NCBI GenBank assembly: GCA_022071955.1
Contig: JAJVIM010000025.1
Coordinates: forward strand, 62,001-126,000
Direction: 5' to 3'
Length of the DNA: 64,000 nucleotides
Origin: Anaerolineae bacterium
Lineage (GTDB): Bacteria > Chloroflexota > Anaerolineae > 4572-78 > J111
Shown here: positions 50,540-59,312 of the stretch, piece by piece
Numbering within the stretch: the stretch's first letter is position 1
Layout: the number at the start of each line of letters is the position of its first letter
The notes under the pieces: generated by a model
Databases searched by the model: none
What the model saw: only the letters and a program-made list of their open reading frames with translations
Told to the model about the DNA's origin: nothing
Program-made: the position numbers and the translations under genes

Positions 50540-52402
50540 CTACAACTGCGCTTTTAGCTCTTCGGCGGCGCGCCGGTTCATGCCCGGCACCGCGGCCAAC
50601 TCCTCCAAACTGGCCTGCCGGATGGCCTCCAGCGAGCCAAATTTGGCCAGCAGCGCCCGCCGCCGTTTGGGGCCGATGCCTTCCACATCGTCAAGGCTGG
50701 ATTTAACCGCGCTTTTGCCCCGCAAGTTACGGTGATACGTTACCCCAAAGCGGTGCGCTTCGTCGCGGACGCGCTGCACCAAAAACAGCGCCTGCGATTT
50801 ACGCGGCAAAATAACCGGCTGAGACTGGCCGGGCAAAAAGATTTCTTCCTCTCGTTTGGCCAGCCCCACAATGGGAATGGCGTCGCGCAGCTCAAATTCG
50901 TCCAGCACCTCCAGCGCGGCGTTAAGCTGCCCTTTGCCGCCGTCAATGATAATCAGGTTGGGCAAAATCGACCAGGCGTCTTCGGCTTTGGGCTTTTCAA
51001 CCTTGTCCAGTGGGTTGTGGTAGCCGCCATCTTTTAGCCGGGCAAAGCGACGGCGCAGCATTTCCTGCATGCTGGCAAAGTCATCCTGCCCTACTACTGT
51101 TTTTATTTTAAACCGCCGATAATCACTTTTGCGGGGCGTGCCTTTGGCAAACACCACCATGCTGCCCACCGTGTTGGTGCCTTGCAGAGTGCTGATATCA
51201 AAACACTCAATCCGCACCGGCGCTTCCGGCAAATCGAGCGCCTGTTGCAGTTCGGTCAGCCCTTCGGTTTGCTTGCTTTCGTCGCTGGCCCACTGGGCGC
51301 GCAGGTGGGTGAGCGTTTCTGTGGCGTTGTCCGCGGCCATTTTGAGCAGCTCTTTTTGCTTGCCCCGGCGCGGCACTTTGAGCGTAACATCCGCGCCACG
51401 TTTGCTTTTGAGCCAGTCGCGAATGATCATCATCTCGTCGATGTCGTTGGGCAGCAGAATCCGCGGCGGAATGGTGGCCGACTGGTCGTAAAACTGCTTC
51501 AAAAACGAGCCCATTATTTCGTCTTCGGCCTCGTCGGCGGTATTTTCCAGCACAAAATAGTCGCGGCCTACCAGCTTGCCGCCACGAATAAAAAATACCT
51601 GCACGCAGGCGTCGTCATCGGCCCGGGCAAAGGCGATCACATCTTCATCCACGCTGGCGGCGTTGACCACCTTCTGTTTTTCCACCACCTGGTCGATGGC
51701 TTTAATTTGATCGCGCAGGGTGGCCGCTTTTTCAAAATCGAGCGCCTCGGCAGCTTCGTCCATTTGCCGGCGCATCTCGGCGACCACCGGCTCGGTGTTG
51801 CCGCCCAAAAAATCGCACAGCCCGTCGATGATGGCCCGGTATTCGGCCTGGTTTACCGCGCCAATGCAGGGTGCGGCGCAGCGGCCAATGTGGTAATACA
51901 GGCAGGCGCGGGGGTCGTTGCCGGTGATCACCCGGTTGCAGGTGAGGTACGGAAAAATTTTGCGCACCAGATCGAGCGTTTGGTAGGCGGCCCAGGCGGC
52001 GGTGTACGGCCCGTAGTAGCGCGCGCCATCGTTTTGCAGGCGGCGGGTGGTGGTGACTTTGGGGAACGGCTCGTGCCAGTGAACTTTGATGTAGGGGTAG
52101 CGCTTGTCGTCTTTAAGGCGCACGTTAAAGCGCGGCTGGTATTTTTTGATGAGGGTGTTTTCCAGCAGCAGCGCCTCAAGTTCGCTGGTAGCCACAATAA
52201 ATTCAATATCGGCAATTTCGTCTACCAGCCGCCGGGTTTTGGCGTTGTCCTGCGCCGATTTGTGAAAATACGAGCGCACCCGGCTTTTCAGGTTGACCGC
52301 TTTGCCCACGTAAATTACTTTGCCCTGCGCGTTTTTGTGCAGATAAACGCCAGGTTTTACCGGAAGCGTTTTGAGAATTTGTTCGATTTTTGTTGATGGC
52401 AT
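50540..52402 (-). CDS. uvrC: Excinuclease ABC subunit C
   Basis: This 620-residue nuclease makes both incisions in nucleotide excision repair after UvrA/UvrB damage recognition. N-terminal GIY-YIG domain: KPGVYLHKNAQGKVIYVGKA. A Cys-rich segment (CNRVITGNDPRACLYYHIGRC) follows, and then a UVR motif (EALDFEKAATLRDQIKAID). The RNase H-like C-domain has IECFDISTLQGTN and IIDGGKGQL. Two C-terminal helix-hairpin-helix motifs end the protein (VEGIGPKRRRALL, LAAVPGMNRRAAEEL). Full length. Confidence 0.97.
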   Translation of the reverse strand: MPSTKIEQILKTLPVKPGVYLHKNAQGKVIYVGKAVNLKSRVRSYFHKSAQDNAKTRRLVDEIADIEFIVATSELEALLLENTLIKKYQPRFNVRLKDDKRYPYIKVHWHEPFPKVTTTRRLQNDGARYYGPYTAAWAAYQTLDLVRKIFPYLTCNRVITGNDPRACLYYHIGRCAAPCIGAVNQAEYRAIIDGLCDFLGGNTEPVVAEMRRQMDEAAEALDFEKAATLRDQIKAIDQVVEKQKVVNAASVDEDVIAFARADDDACVQVFFIRGGKLVGRDYFVLENTADEAEDEIMGSFLKQFYDQSATIPPRILLPNDIDEMMIIRDWLKSKRGADVTLKVPRRGKQKELLKMAADNATETLTHLRAQWASDESKQTEGLTELQQALDLPEAPVRIECFDISTLQGTNTVGSMVVFAKGTPRKSDYRRFKIKTVVGQDDFASMQEMLRRRFARLKDGGYHNPLDKVEKPKAEDAWSILPNLIIIDGGKGQLNAALEVLDEFELRDAIPIVGLAKREEEIFLPGQSQPVILPRKSQALFLVQRVRDEAHRFGVTYHRNLRGKSAVKSSLDDVEGIGPKRRRALLAKFGSLEAIRQASLEELAAVPGMNRRAAEELKAQL

Positions 52403-52507
52403 TGCTGAGAACGATATTCTACGCGAATGGTATCGGAAAGAATTTTACGGGAGGAATTATACCACAACTGGTTCAAGACTTCTGAACGGGCAAATGGGTT
52501 TGCAGGG

Positions 52508-52636
52508 TTACTTTGGCCGATGATTCGGTTTGTTTGGGGTAAAGATCAAAAACCCCAGCAGGCCGGCAACGAGTACGCCCACTGCTGCCGCCCCAAACAG
52601 AATAATGGCGTACGGGATTAACGCTAAGAATTCCAT
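52508..52636 (-). CDS. 42-residue single-pass membrane protein
   Basis: Start ATG 52634-52636 is preceded by AATAAGGAGGAT, an excellent ribosome-binding site. The protein is MEFLALIPYAI, a hydrophobic helix of about 24 residues rich in Gly/Ala/Val/Leu, and a short tail FTPNKPNHRPK. A good promoter lies about 118-146 bp upstream, giving a leader of about 110 nt. It sits upstream of uvrC on the same strand. No family recognised; a real gene is supported by the signals rather than by homology. Confidence 0.6.
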   Translation of the reverse strand: MEFLALIPYAIILFGAAAVGVLVAGLLGFLIFTPNKPNHRPK

Positions 52637-52753
52637 TTTATCCTCCTTATTATTTTATTTTGCAAAAAGAGAGTGGATTTTGCGTTACAAAATGAGGATG
52701 ATTTTGAGCGGTAGTAGCCGTGGAAAAAATAATTGGCTCAGGCTGTTACTCTT

Positions 52754-52782
52754 ATTATAATACGAATCGGGAGGGGTGTCTA
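52754..52782 (-). promoter_or_regulatory. Promoter for the 42-residue membrane protein
   Basis: On the minus strand: TAGACA (52777-52782), 17-base spacer, TATAAT (52754-52759). A perfect -10 box and two mismatches in the -35 box. Confidence 0.65.
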
Positions 52783-52866
52783 CCACTTTTCAGCGGCTAC
52801 GCGCTGTAACATCGCAATAAACTCGCTTTGATAAACTGAATACACCGCTAAATAAATTTTCTGAGG

Positions 52867-52945
52867 TTTTTGAGCGTCATTCCCGCACGCTTTTAGCGGG
52901 AATCCCTGTGGTAGATGCCCGATAAAAACATTCGGGCATGACGGC
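52867..52945. repeat. Dispersed palindromic repeat of about 80 bp, copy 1
   Basis: Two hairpins: ATTCCCGC/GCGGGAAT and ATGCCCGA/TTCGGGCAT, joined by CCCTGTGGTAG. Nearly the same text recurs at 60463-60542 in the same orientation. Confidence 0.85.
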
Positions 52946-53007
52946 CACCAAAGTGTAACTTATTTATTTAACGATGTACTGAATCCATACCAGTGGAGCA
53001 GAAATTT

Positions 53008-54171
53008 ATGAAAACCAGCGAATCCTCTGCGCAAACACCGGCGCCGTCAGGTTCCGTGCCCGAAGTGGCCCGCCTGTTTTTACGGTTGGGTGTTACTGCC
53101 TTTGGCGGCCCGGCGGCGCACATTGCCATGCTGCACGATGAAGTGGTTAAACGCCGTCGCTGGCTCACCGAGCAGCATTTTCTGGATTTGCTGGGCGCGA
53201 CCAACCTCATCCCCGGCCCCAACTCCACAGAGATGGCCATTCACACCGGCTACGTTCGGGCCGGTGTGGCCGGGCTGATCACCGCCGGGGTCTGTTTTAT
53301 TGGCCCGGCCGTGCTGATTGTGCTGGCGCTGGCCTGGGCTTACAGGGAATATGGGACCACCCCGGCCGCCACCTGGCTGCTGTACGGTGTGCAGCCGGTG
53401 GTGATTGCGGTGGTCGTGCAGGCGCTGTGGGGGCTGGGCCAAAAGGCGCTCAAAGGGCCGCTCACCGGCGTGGTCGGGCTGGCCGCGCTGGGGCTGTACT
53501 TTATCGGCGTTAATGTCATCGCGGTGCTGCTGGCCGGCGGGCTGGCAGTGATGCTTGTGGTTAACCGGCGCCGGCTGCGTGGTGTAACCGCTGCCGGTCT
53601 GTGGCCGCTGGCCGGGTTGAGTTTGCCGGCCGTCGCGGCGATGCCCTTTGGCCTGGTGGGGTTGTTTTGGGTGTTTTTCAAAGTGGGGTTAACTCTGTAC
53701 GGCAGCGGCTACGTGCTGCTGGCTTACCTGCAAGCCGATTTGGTGCAGCGGCTGGGCTGGCTCACCGAGCAGCAGCTCATCGACGCGATTGCCATTGGCC
53801 AGGTTACGCCGGGGCCGGTGTTTACCACGGCCACGTTTATTGGTTACGTGCTGGGCGGCGTGCCCGGCGCGGTTGTGGCCACCATCGGCATTTTTTTGCC
53901 CTCGTTTGTGTTTGTGGCCGCCAGTAACCCCATTATTCCCCGCATTCGCCGCTCGCCGTGGGCCGGCAGCCTGCTCGATGGCGTAAACGCCGCCTCGCTG
54001 GGGTTGATGGCCGCCGTAACCTGGCAGTTGGGCCGGGCGGCGCTCATCGATCCCTACACCATCCTGCTGGCATTCATCTCGGCCTGGCTGCTGCTTCAGT
54101 ATCGGGTCAATTCCACCTGGCTGATTGCCGGTGGAGCCGCCGCCGGATTTTTAATCGGCGTGCTCACCTGA
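53008..54171 (+). CDS. chrA: Chromate transporter (CHR family)
   Basis: A 387-residue membrane protein of two homologous CHR halves. The half-repeat hallmark appears as LGVTAFGGPAAHIAMLHDEVV, then WLTEQHFLDLLGATNLIPGPNSTEMAIHTG, in the first. It appears as VGLTLYGSGYVLLAYLQADLV, then WLTEQQLIDAIAIGQVTPGPVFTTATFIG, in the second. About ten membrane segments. The family exports chromate or related oxyanions. The ATG at 53008 is preferred over a GTG five codons earlier. Its stop codon abuts the stop of the convergent antiporter gene (TGA next to TCA). Confidence 0.93.
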   Translation: MKTSESSAQTPAPSGSVPEVARLFLRLGVTAFGGPAAHIAMLHDEVVKRRRWLTEQHFLDLLGATNLIPGPNSTEMAIHTGYVRAGVAGLITAGVCFIGPAVLIVLALAWAYREYGTTPAATWLLYGVQPVVIAVVVQALWGLGQKALKGPLTGVVGLAALGLYFIGVNVIAVLLAGGLAVMLVVNRRRLRGVTAAGLWPLAGLSLPAVAAMPFGLVGLFWVFFKVGLTLYGSGYVLLAYLQADLVQRLGWLTEQQLIDAIAIGQVTPGPVFTTATFIGYVLGGVPGAVVATIGIFLPSFVFVAASNPIIPRIRRSPWAGSLLDGVNAASLGLMAAVTWQLGRAALIDPYTILLAFISAWLLLQYRVNSTWLIAGGAAAGFLIGVLT

Positions 54172-55254
54172 TCAGGCGGGCAAAAAGAAAAAGGCAATGC
54201 CGATAATCAGATACACGGCCAGCAACTGCGCGCCCTCGAGCCAGTTGCTTTCGCCATCCTGGGCAATCATCGCCGCAATCAACGACGCGCCAAACAGGGC
54301 GATGACCTCGAAATTGTTAAAAGTTAGAGTCAGCGGGTTGTTCAATAGCAGGCTGATAAATACCAGCAGCGGCGCTACAAACAAAGCCACCTGCAAACTT
54401 GATCCCAGCGAAATGGCCAGCGATAGCTCCATTTTATTTTTGAGCGCCACTTGAATAGCTACCACGTGTTCGGCCACGTTGCCCACCAGCGGAATCAGGA
54501 TAATCCCCAAAAAGAATTCGGTAATGCCCAGTTGAGCCACCACGTGCTCCACCGAACCCACCAGCACCTCGCTGAGGATGGCGATGGCTGCCGTGGCAGC
54601 CACCAGCACAATGATGGCCGTGCGCAGACCCCATGCCGGGGTGTGAGGCTCGGCTTCAGCCTGATGCGTTCCGGCGGTGCTGGCGCTGCGAAACGAAAAC
54701 AGCACGCTCAAGGCGTAAATAATAATCATCACAATAGCCACGCCAATGCTCAAATATTCCACGCCATCGTGGTACAGCGGCTCCATCGAGTAACTAAACA
54801 GCGACGGCACCGCCAGAGCGATGATGGCCAGAATCAGCATGGTTGCATTAACGCCGGCCTGCCGCCGGTCAAACATTTGGGTGCCAAACTTTAACCCGCC
54901 CATCAAAACGCTAAACCCCAAAATCAGCAACAGATTGCCGATGATTGAGCCGGTAATGGACGCTTTAACCAGTTGCATCAACCCTTCCTGTTGATCGGGG
55001 TTCATGGCCCCGGCCCGGATAGCCACAATGGTGATGATCAACTCGGCGGCGTTGCCCAGTGTGGCGTTGAGCAGCCCGCCGATTTTGGGGCCAGTGTAAA
55101 CGGCCAGCTCTTCGGTGGCGGTGCCCATAAAACCGGCCAGCGGCACTACCCCCAGCGCCGCCGCAAAAAAGACCACCACCGGCGACCAGTGCAGCCAGTC
55201 GGCCAGCAGCGCCAGCACCACAAATATCAGCAGTCCGTAATTGAGGTATTTCAT
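54172..55254 (-). CDS. Calcium/proton exchanger (CaCA superfamily, Cax type)
   Basis: A 360-residue antiporter of about eleven membrane segments. The two inverted alpha repeats carry the metal-binding motifs: GLLNATLGNAAELIITIVAIRAG in the first half and IPLVGNVAEHVVAIQVALK in the second, each with the key Glu. An acidic region with HQAEAEPHTP separates the halves. The start was set at the ATG 55252-55254 with GGGGGAGAGG upstream; a longer frame to 55374 has no signal. It extrudes Ca2+ using the proton gradient. Confidence 0.9.
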   Translation of the reverse strand: MKYLNYGLLIFVVLALLADWLHWSPVVVFFAAALGVVPLAGFMGTATEELAVYTGPKIGGLLNATLGNAAELIITIVAIRAGAMNPDQQEGLMQLVKASITGSIIGNLLLILGFSVLMGGLKFGTQMFDRRQAGVNATMLILAIIALAVPSLFSYSMEPLYHDGVEYLSIGVAIVMIIIYALSVLFSFRSASTAGTHQAEAEPHTPAWGLRTAIIVLVAATAAIAILSEVLVGSVEHVVAQLGITEFFLGIILIPLVGNVAEHVVAIQVALKNKMELSLAISLGSSLQVALFVAPLLVFISLLLNNPLTLTFNNFEVIALFGASLIAAMIAQDGESNWLEGAQLLAVYLIIGIAFFFLPA

Positions 55255-55691
55255 TATTGGCCTCTCCCCCTGAAAATAAGCGAATGAACGAATCAGCGAA
55301 TAGCGACACTGTTTTGCGGTGCGGCTTCGCCGCCCGGTGACATTCGCAGACCAGTATAGCACAGTTTTGTTCAAAATTCAGCCGGACAAAAATATCGACA
55401 ACTTCGAAACTTCCTTAAAAAATCTTTACAAATCATTGACAAAATATAGATAATGTGATATGCTTATGCACAAGCAGTCAAGTTTAAGAAGCTGTTTTGA
55501 AAGATTGGTTCAGTCTCAAAAACCAGCCGCTCAGACTGAACCAATCTCAGCCATTCCGGACTCTTAAAATAACTTCTAAAAACAAGTTAACCCGCAAACA
55601 GCGAATATGCTCTAACTTCATCGTCTGTTGTGGTATCTCAAATTTGGTTAATCTGCTTTTAAAACTAACTCACAGGCTTGCTCGTATAATT
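55255..55691. other. Intergenic region with a long hairpin and promoter-like sequence
   Basis: AT-rich 437 bp. It holds the hairpin at 55502-55547 and a perfect TATAAT at 55685-55690 directly before the redoxin gene. No coding region is convincing. Confidence 0.55.
55502..55547. repeat. Long inverted repeat
   Basis: AGATTGGTTCAGTCT (55502-55516) is the exact reverse complement of AGACTGAACCAATCT (55533-55547), with a 16-nt loop and no T-run. Confidence 0.75.
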
Positions 55692-56180
55692 ATGAAAGAA
55701 ACTATGCTGGTCACTGAAAAAGAAACCCTCGCCCCCGATTTTGCCTTAACAGATCTCAACAACCAAACTGTCCGCCTATCTGATTTTTTGGGCCGAAAAA
55801 ACGTTATTCTGGTGTTTAATCGCGGCTTTGCCTGACCGTACTGCCGCCGGCATATGTCGCAGTTGCGGCAGGATTATTTGAGATTTGTCAGTTACGATGC
55901 TGAAGTTGTGATTGTTGGGCCAGAAAGCCGGGCGGCGTTTGCCCGGTACTGGCAACGAGAAGAGCTGCCCTTCATCGGCCTGCCAGACCCGGACCACCGG
56001 GTGGCAGACTTGTACGGCCAGCAGGTTAAACTGCTCAAATTTGGCCGGCTGCCCGCTCTCATGGTCATCGACAAAAGCGGGCATATTCGCTACCGGCACT
56101 ACGGCAGCTCAATGAAAGACATTGTTGCCAACACCAAAATTCTTGCTTTGTTGAAGCATTTTGCCGCAATAGAAGTATAA
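55692..56180 (+). CDS. Redoxin (AhpC/TSA-like) with in-frame TGA in the active site: candidate selenoprotein
   Basis: Thioredoxin-fold peroxiredoxin-like protein of 162 residues if TGA at 55833-55835 is read as selenocysteine. Before it: LAPDFALTDLNNQTVRLSDF and VILVFNRGFA; after it: PYCRRHMSQLRQDYLRF, so the motif reads U-P-Y-C where relatives have Cys-x-x-Cys. The 115 codons after TGA stay in frame and complete the fold (VVIVGPESRAAFARYW, RLPALMVIDKSGHIRY). U is residue 48 and the resolving Cys is 51. A hairpin at 55841-55871 could serve as SECIS. A second start, ATG 55704, is possible because TATAAT sits directly before 55692. A plain nonsense mutation is the alternative. Confidence 0.8.
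55841..55871 (+). promoter_or_regulatory. Candidate bacterial SECIS hairpin
   Basis: CTGCCGC (55841-55847) pairs with GCGGCAG (55865-55871), starting five bases after the TGA, with a 17-nt loop that contains GTC. Distance and stem fit a bacterial SECIS, but the apical loop is not a textbook match. Confidence 0.5.
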
Positions 56181-56449
56181 CAGACGTACCAAGCAAACCG
56201 GAAGACTTGCTGTCACTGAAAAAACAAAAGAAATGGAACTTGTTCGCTAAACTTTTGTTAAAATCTGTAAAATGGGCTTGAAATTACGCAGATTGTTGAT
56301 TATGATAGCAGTCACAGATTTCGGTCTTGTGATAAATTGGTTGGTAATCAGGTAAGTTCCGCATAGGTGGCATCGTCTAAAATAATAGAGTTTTTGCCGC
56401 TAAACCCAAAAATTTTTTAGATGCCTTATCACCGACGGGGGGGATTTTC

Positions 56450-56998
56450 ATGAAACGAAATTATATTATTTTGGCAGGGTTGAGCCTATTGTTAATTTTT
56501 GGGGCCATTTTGGCCGGTTTTCTGCTGTTACCGGCTAACAGCGACGCCCGGCATGCCGATGACCTCTCCATTGCGCCGCCGCATCTTACTGGCCCAGCTC
56601 ACATGGCGCTGGGCGCCAACCCCGAATTTTTCACGTTTGGCGATCAATCCGGGCAGATGATTTTTCTGCGGTTAACCTCGCCGCAGCCAGAAAGCTCCAC
56701 CCGGTTTACGCTGGTGGGCAGCACGCCCGGTTTGGAAATCAACCCGGAGCAGGCTCAAAAATGCAGCCTCCACACCCGTCTTGTTTCGCCGCCCCCAAAC
56801 GTTGAAATGAGCGTTAGCAGCGCTGTTCAGTCAACGTCAACGCTGGAGAATTTGAAAAACTGGCTGATGGCGACCGTGGATAAACAATACGCCATCACGA
56901 TGTGGTCCCCCTCTAGCCAGGTCAATGAATACCATCTGGTTAGCGCCAACGACAGCCATGTGGGTAGCTGCGCTCAATTTTTGGACGAGGACGTATAG
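56450..56998 (+). CDS. Hypothetical membrane-anchored or secreted protein
   Basis: A 182-residue protein with an N-terminal basic start and hydrophobic segment (about 5-28: YIILAGLSLLLIFGAILAGF) acting as signal anchor. The outside part is polar, Ser/Pro-rich and has two Cys that might pair. No known domain is seen. It begins after AAATTTTTTAG-rich sequence and ends 15 bases before the photolyase gene, so the two may be co-transcribed. Confidence 0.65.
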   Translation: MKRNYIILAGLSLLLIFGAILAGFLLLPANSDARHADDLSIAPPHLTGPAHMALGANPEFFTFGDQSGQMIFLRLTSPQPESSTRFTLVGSTPGLEINPEQAQKCSLHTRLVSPPPNVEMSVSSAVQSTSTLENLKNWLMATVDKQYAITMWSPSSQVNEYHLVSANDSHVGSCAQFLDEDV

Positions 56999-57013
56999 AC
57001 AAAATTTGTCGTT

Positions 57014-58420
57014 ATGGCTACAACAGCGATCTGGTGGGTACGCCGCGATCTCCGTTTAACCGACAACCCGGCGCTGACCGCCGCCCTGTCTGCCAGCGAG
57101 CAGGTTGTCCCGCTGTATATCATTGACCCGGCGTTGGTCAATTCTGATTATGTGGGCGCAAACCGACTGGCATTTTTATATGATGGCTTACGCGCATTGG
57201 CCGCCGACCTGCACAGCAGGGGCGGTCAATTAATTGTTCGGCGGGGCGACCCGCTGGCGGTGCTGCCAGAGTTGGCCTCCGCCAGTGGCGCGGCCGCCAT
57301 TTTTGCCGAAGCCGATGTGTCGCCGTTTGCCCGCCGGCGCGATGCGCGGGTGGCGGCGCGCTTGCCCCTGCACCTCACAGCCGGCGCGTCGGTTTTTCCG
57401 CCCGATGCCGTACTCAAGGCCGACGGCACGCCTTACACCGTATTTACGCCCTTTAGCAAAGCCTGGAAAGCGCTGCCAGCGCCCCAACCGGCCGATCTGC
57501 TGGCCGCGCCCGCCCAAATTTCTGTGCCGCCCGGCCTGCCCACCGAATCCATTCCCGCCGCGCCGGCGCTGCCAAAAGACATCCCCTTTCCCGCCGGTGA
57601 GGCCGAGGCTCGCCGCCGGCTGGAAAAATTTGAAGGCCAGATGCAGCAGTACGGCGATGTGCGCGACCGCATGGACCTGAACGGCACCTCGCGGCTGTCG
57701 CCCTATTTGCGCTTTGGCATGCTGTCGATGCGGCAGGCGGCTGTCGCCGCCCGGTCGGCCATCGAGGCTGCGCCCACTCCGGCCGCGGCCAAAAGCGCCA
57801 CCGTCTGGCTCAATGAACTGATCTGGCGCGAGTTTTACCAGTCCATTTTGTACCATTTTCCCCGGGTGCGCACCAGTAATTTTCAGCCCAAATTTAACCG
57901 GATGCCGTGGGCAAACAATCAGGCCCACTTTGCCGCCTGGTGCCAGGGGCGCACCGGCTACCCCGTCATCGATGCGGCCATGCGCCAGCTCACCCACAGC
58001 GGCTGGATGCACAACCGCGCCCGCATGATCGTCGCTTCATTTTTGGTCAAGCATCTGCTCATTGACTGGCGCTGGGGCGAGCGTTTTTTTATGCAGCATC
58101 TGCTGGATGGCGACCCGGCGGCCAACAACGGCGGCTGGCAGTGGACCGCCGGCTGTGGCACCGACGCCGCGCCCTATTTTCGCATTTTTAACCCCATTTT
58201 GCAGGGCAAAAAATTTGACCCGCACGGCAATTACGTGCGGCGCTGGCTGCCGGAACTGGCCCACGTGCCCACGGCGCTCATTCACACGCCGTGGGAAATG
58301 TCGCCCCTGGAGCAGCAGGCCGCCGGCTGCCGCATTGGTCAGCATTACCCGGCCCCGCTGGTTGACCACAGCCGGGCCAGAAACCGCGCCCTGGCCGCTT
58401 ATAATCAGGTGAAAGGATAG
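57014..58420 (+). CDS. phr: Deoxyribodipyrimidine photolyase (cryptochrome/photolyase class I)
   Basis: This 468-residue light-driven repair enzyme has an N-terminal alpha/beta antenna domain starting TAIWWVRRDLRLTDNPAL. The C-terminal FAD domain has TSRLSPYLRFGMLS, LIWREFYQSILYHFP, GRTGYPVIDAAMRQL, the FAD/substrate segment GWMHNRARMIVASFLVKHLL and DGDPAANNGGWQW, with the Asn that contacts FAD N5. Full length for CPD photolyases. It is followed after three bases by an alpha/beta hydrolase gene. Confidence 0.95.
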   Translation: MATTAIWWVRRDLRLTDNPALTAALSASEQVVPLYIIDPALVNSDYVGANRLAFLYDGLRALAADLHSRGGQLIVRRGDPLAVLPELASASGAAAIFAEADVSPFARRRDARVAARLPLHLTAGASVFPPDAVLKADGTPYTVFTPFSKAWKALPAPQPADLLAAPAQISVPPGLPTESIPAAPALPKDIPFPAGEAEARRRLEKFEGQMQQYGDVRDRMDLNGTSRLSPYLRFGMLSMRQAAVAARSAIEAAPTPAAAKSATVWLNELIWREFYQSILYHFPRVRTSNFQPKFNRMPWANNQAHFAAWCQGRTGYPVIDAAMRQLTHSGWMHNRARMIVASFLVKHLLIDWRWGERFFMQHLLDGDPAANNGGWQWTAGCGTDAAPYFRIFNPILQGKKFDPHGNYVRRWLPELAHVPTALIHTPWEMSPLEQQAAGCRIGQHYPAPLVDHSRARNRALAAYNQVKG

Positions 58421-58423
58421 CCC

Positions 58424-59305
58424 GTGACCCCACAAGACCGGTTTGTCGATATTGGTTTTAACCTTCACCTGCGGGAATGGCCCGGCCCCAAAACGCCGTT
58501 TGTGCTGCTGCACGGCCTGTCGAGCAACAGCCGCACCTGGGATGCTGTTGGCGATGCGCTGGCGCAGGCCGGCCATCGGGTTATCGCCGTTGACCAACGC
58601 GGCCACGGCCTCAGCGATAAACCGGACTCCGGCTACGGTTTTGACCAGGTTACCGCCGATTTGGCCCGGCTGCTGGCATCGCTGGCGCTGGAACAGCCCA
58701 TTTTGGTGGGGCAATCGTGGGGCGGCAATGTGGTGTTGGAATTTGGCGCGCGTTATCCGGCGGCGGCCTGCGGGCTGGTTTTTGTCGATGGTGGTTTCTT
58801 GGATTTGCACTCGCGCCCGGACGCCTCGTGGGAGAAAATTTCGGTGGAACTCAAACCGCCGCCCCTGGCCGGCATGCCCCGCACCGAGCTGGCCGCCCGC
58901 ATCCGCGATTTTCACCCGGATTGGGCCGAGTTTGGCATTGAAGCCACGCTGGCCAATTTTGAAACCCTGCCCGATGGCACCATTCGGCCGTGGCTGTCGC
59001 TGGACCGCCACCTGGCTATTTTGCGGGCCATGTGGGAGCAGCGCCCGGCGGCGCTTTTTCCACAGATCATCGCCCCCACGCTCATCTGCGTGGCCGAAGT
59101 CCCCGGAAATGCTCGCTGGCCAGAACTCAAAGCAAAACAGGTAGCAGCGGCGCAGGCCGGCTTGTCGCAAGCGGCGGTGCACTGGTTTGAAAATACCGAT
59201 CACGATATTCACGTCCACCGGCCCGGCGCGCTGGTTCAACTTTTGCTGGATACGCTGCAAAACGGCTTTTGGGCCGGCTGCGCCCATCAAACAAATTCAG
59301 GATAA
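58424..59305 (+). CDS. Alpha/beta hydrolase
   Basis: A 293-residue hydrolase with oxyanion segment VLLHGLSSNSRTW, the nucleophile elbow LVGQSWGGNVVLEFGA (Ser), an acid in FVDGG or later, and the catalytic His in NTDHDIHVHRP. The GTG start at 58424 lies three bases after the photolyase stop, indicating coupling. Substrate unknown; epoxide-hydrolase and haloalkane-dehalogenase branches share this layout. Confidence 0.9.
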   Translation: MTPQDRFVDIGFNLHLREWPGPKTPFVLLHGLSSNSRTWDAVGDALAQAGHRVIAVDQRGHGLSDKPDSGYGFDQVTADLARLLASLALEQPILVGQSWGGNVVLEFGARYPAAACGLVFVDGGFLDLHSRPDASWEKISVELKPPPLAGMPRTELAARIRDFHPDWAEFGIEATLANFETLPDGTIRPWLSLDRHLAILRAMWEQRPAALFPQIIAPTLICVAEVPGNARWPELKAKQVAAAQAGLSQAAVHWFENTDHDIHVHRPGALVQLLLDTLQNGFWAGCAHQTNSG

Positions 59306-59312
59306 AGTAATT

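Larger units (their letters stand above)
52637..53007. other. Intergenic region with promoter and dispersed repeat
   Basis: It holds the leftward promoter at 52754-52782 for the small membrane protein and repeat copy 1 at 52867-52945. No further gene is seen. Confidence 0.6.
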
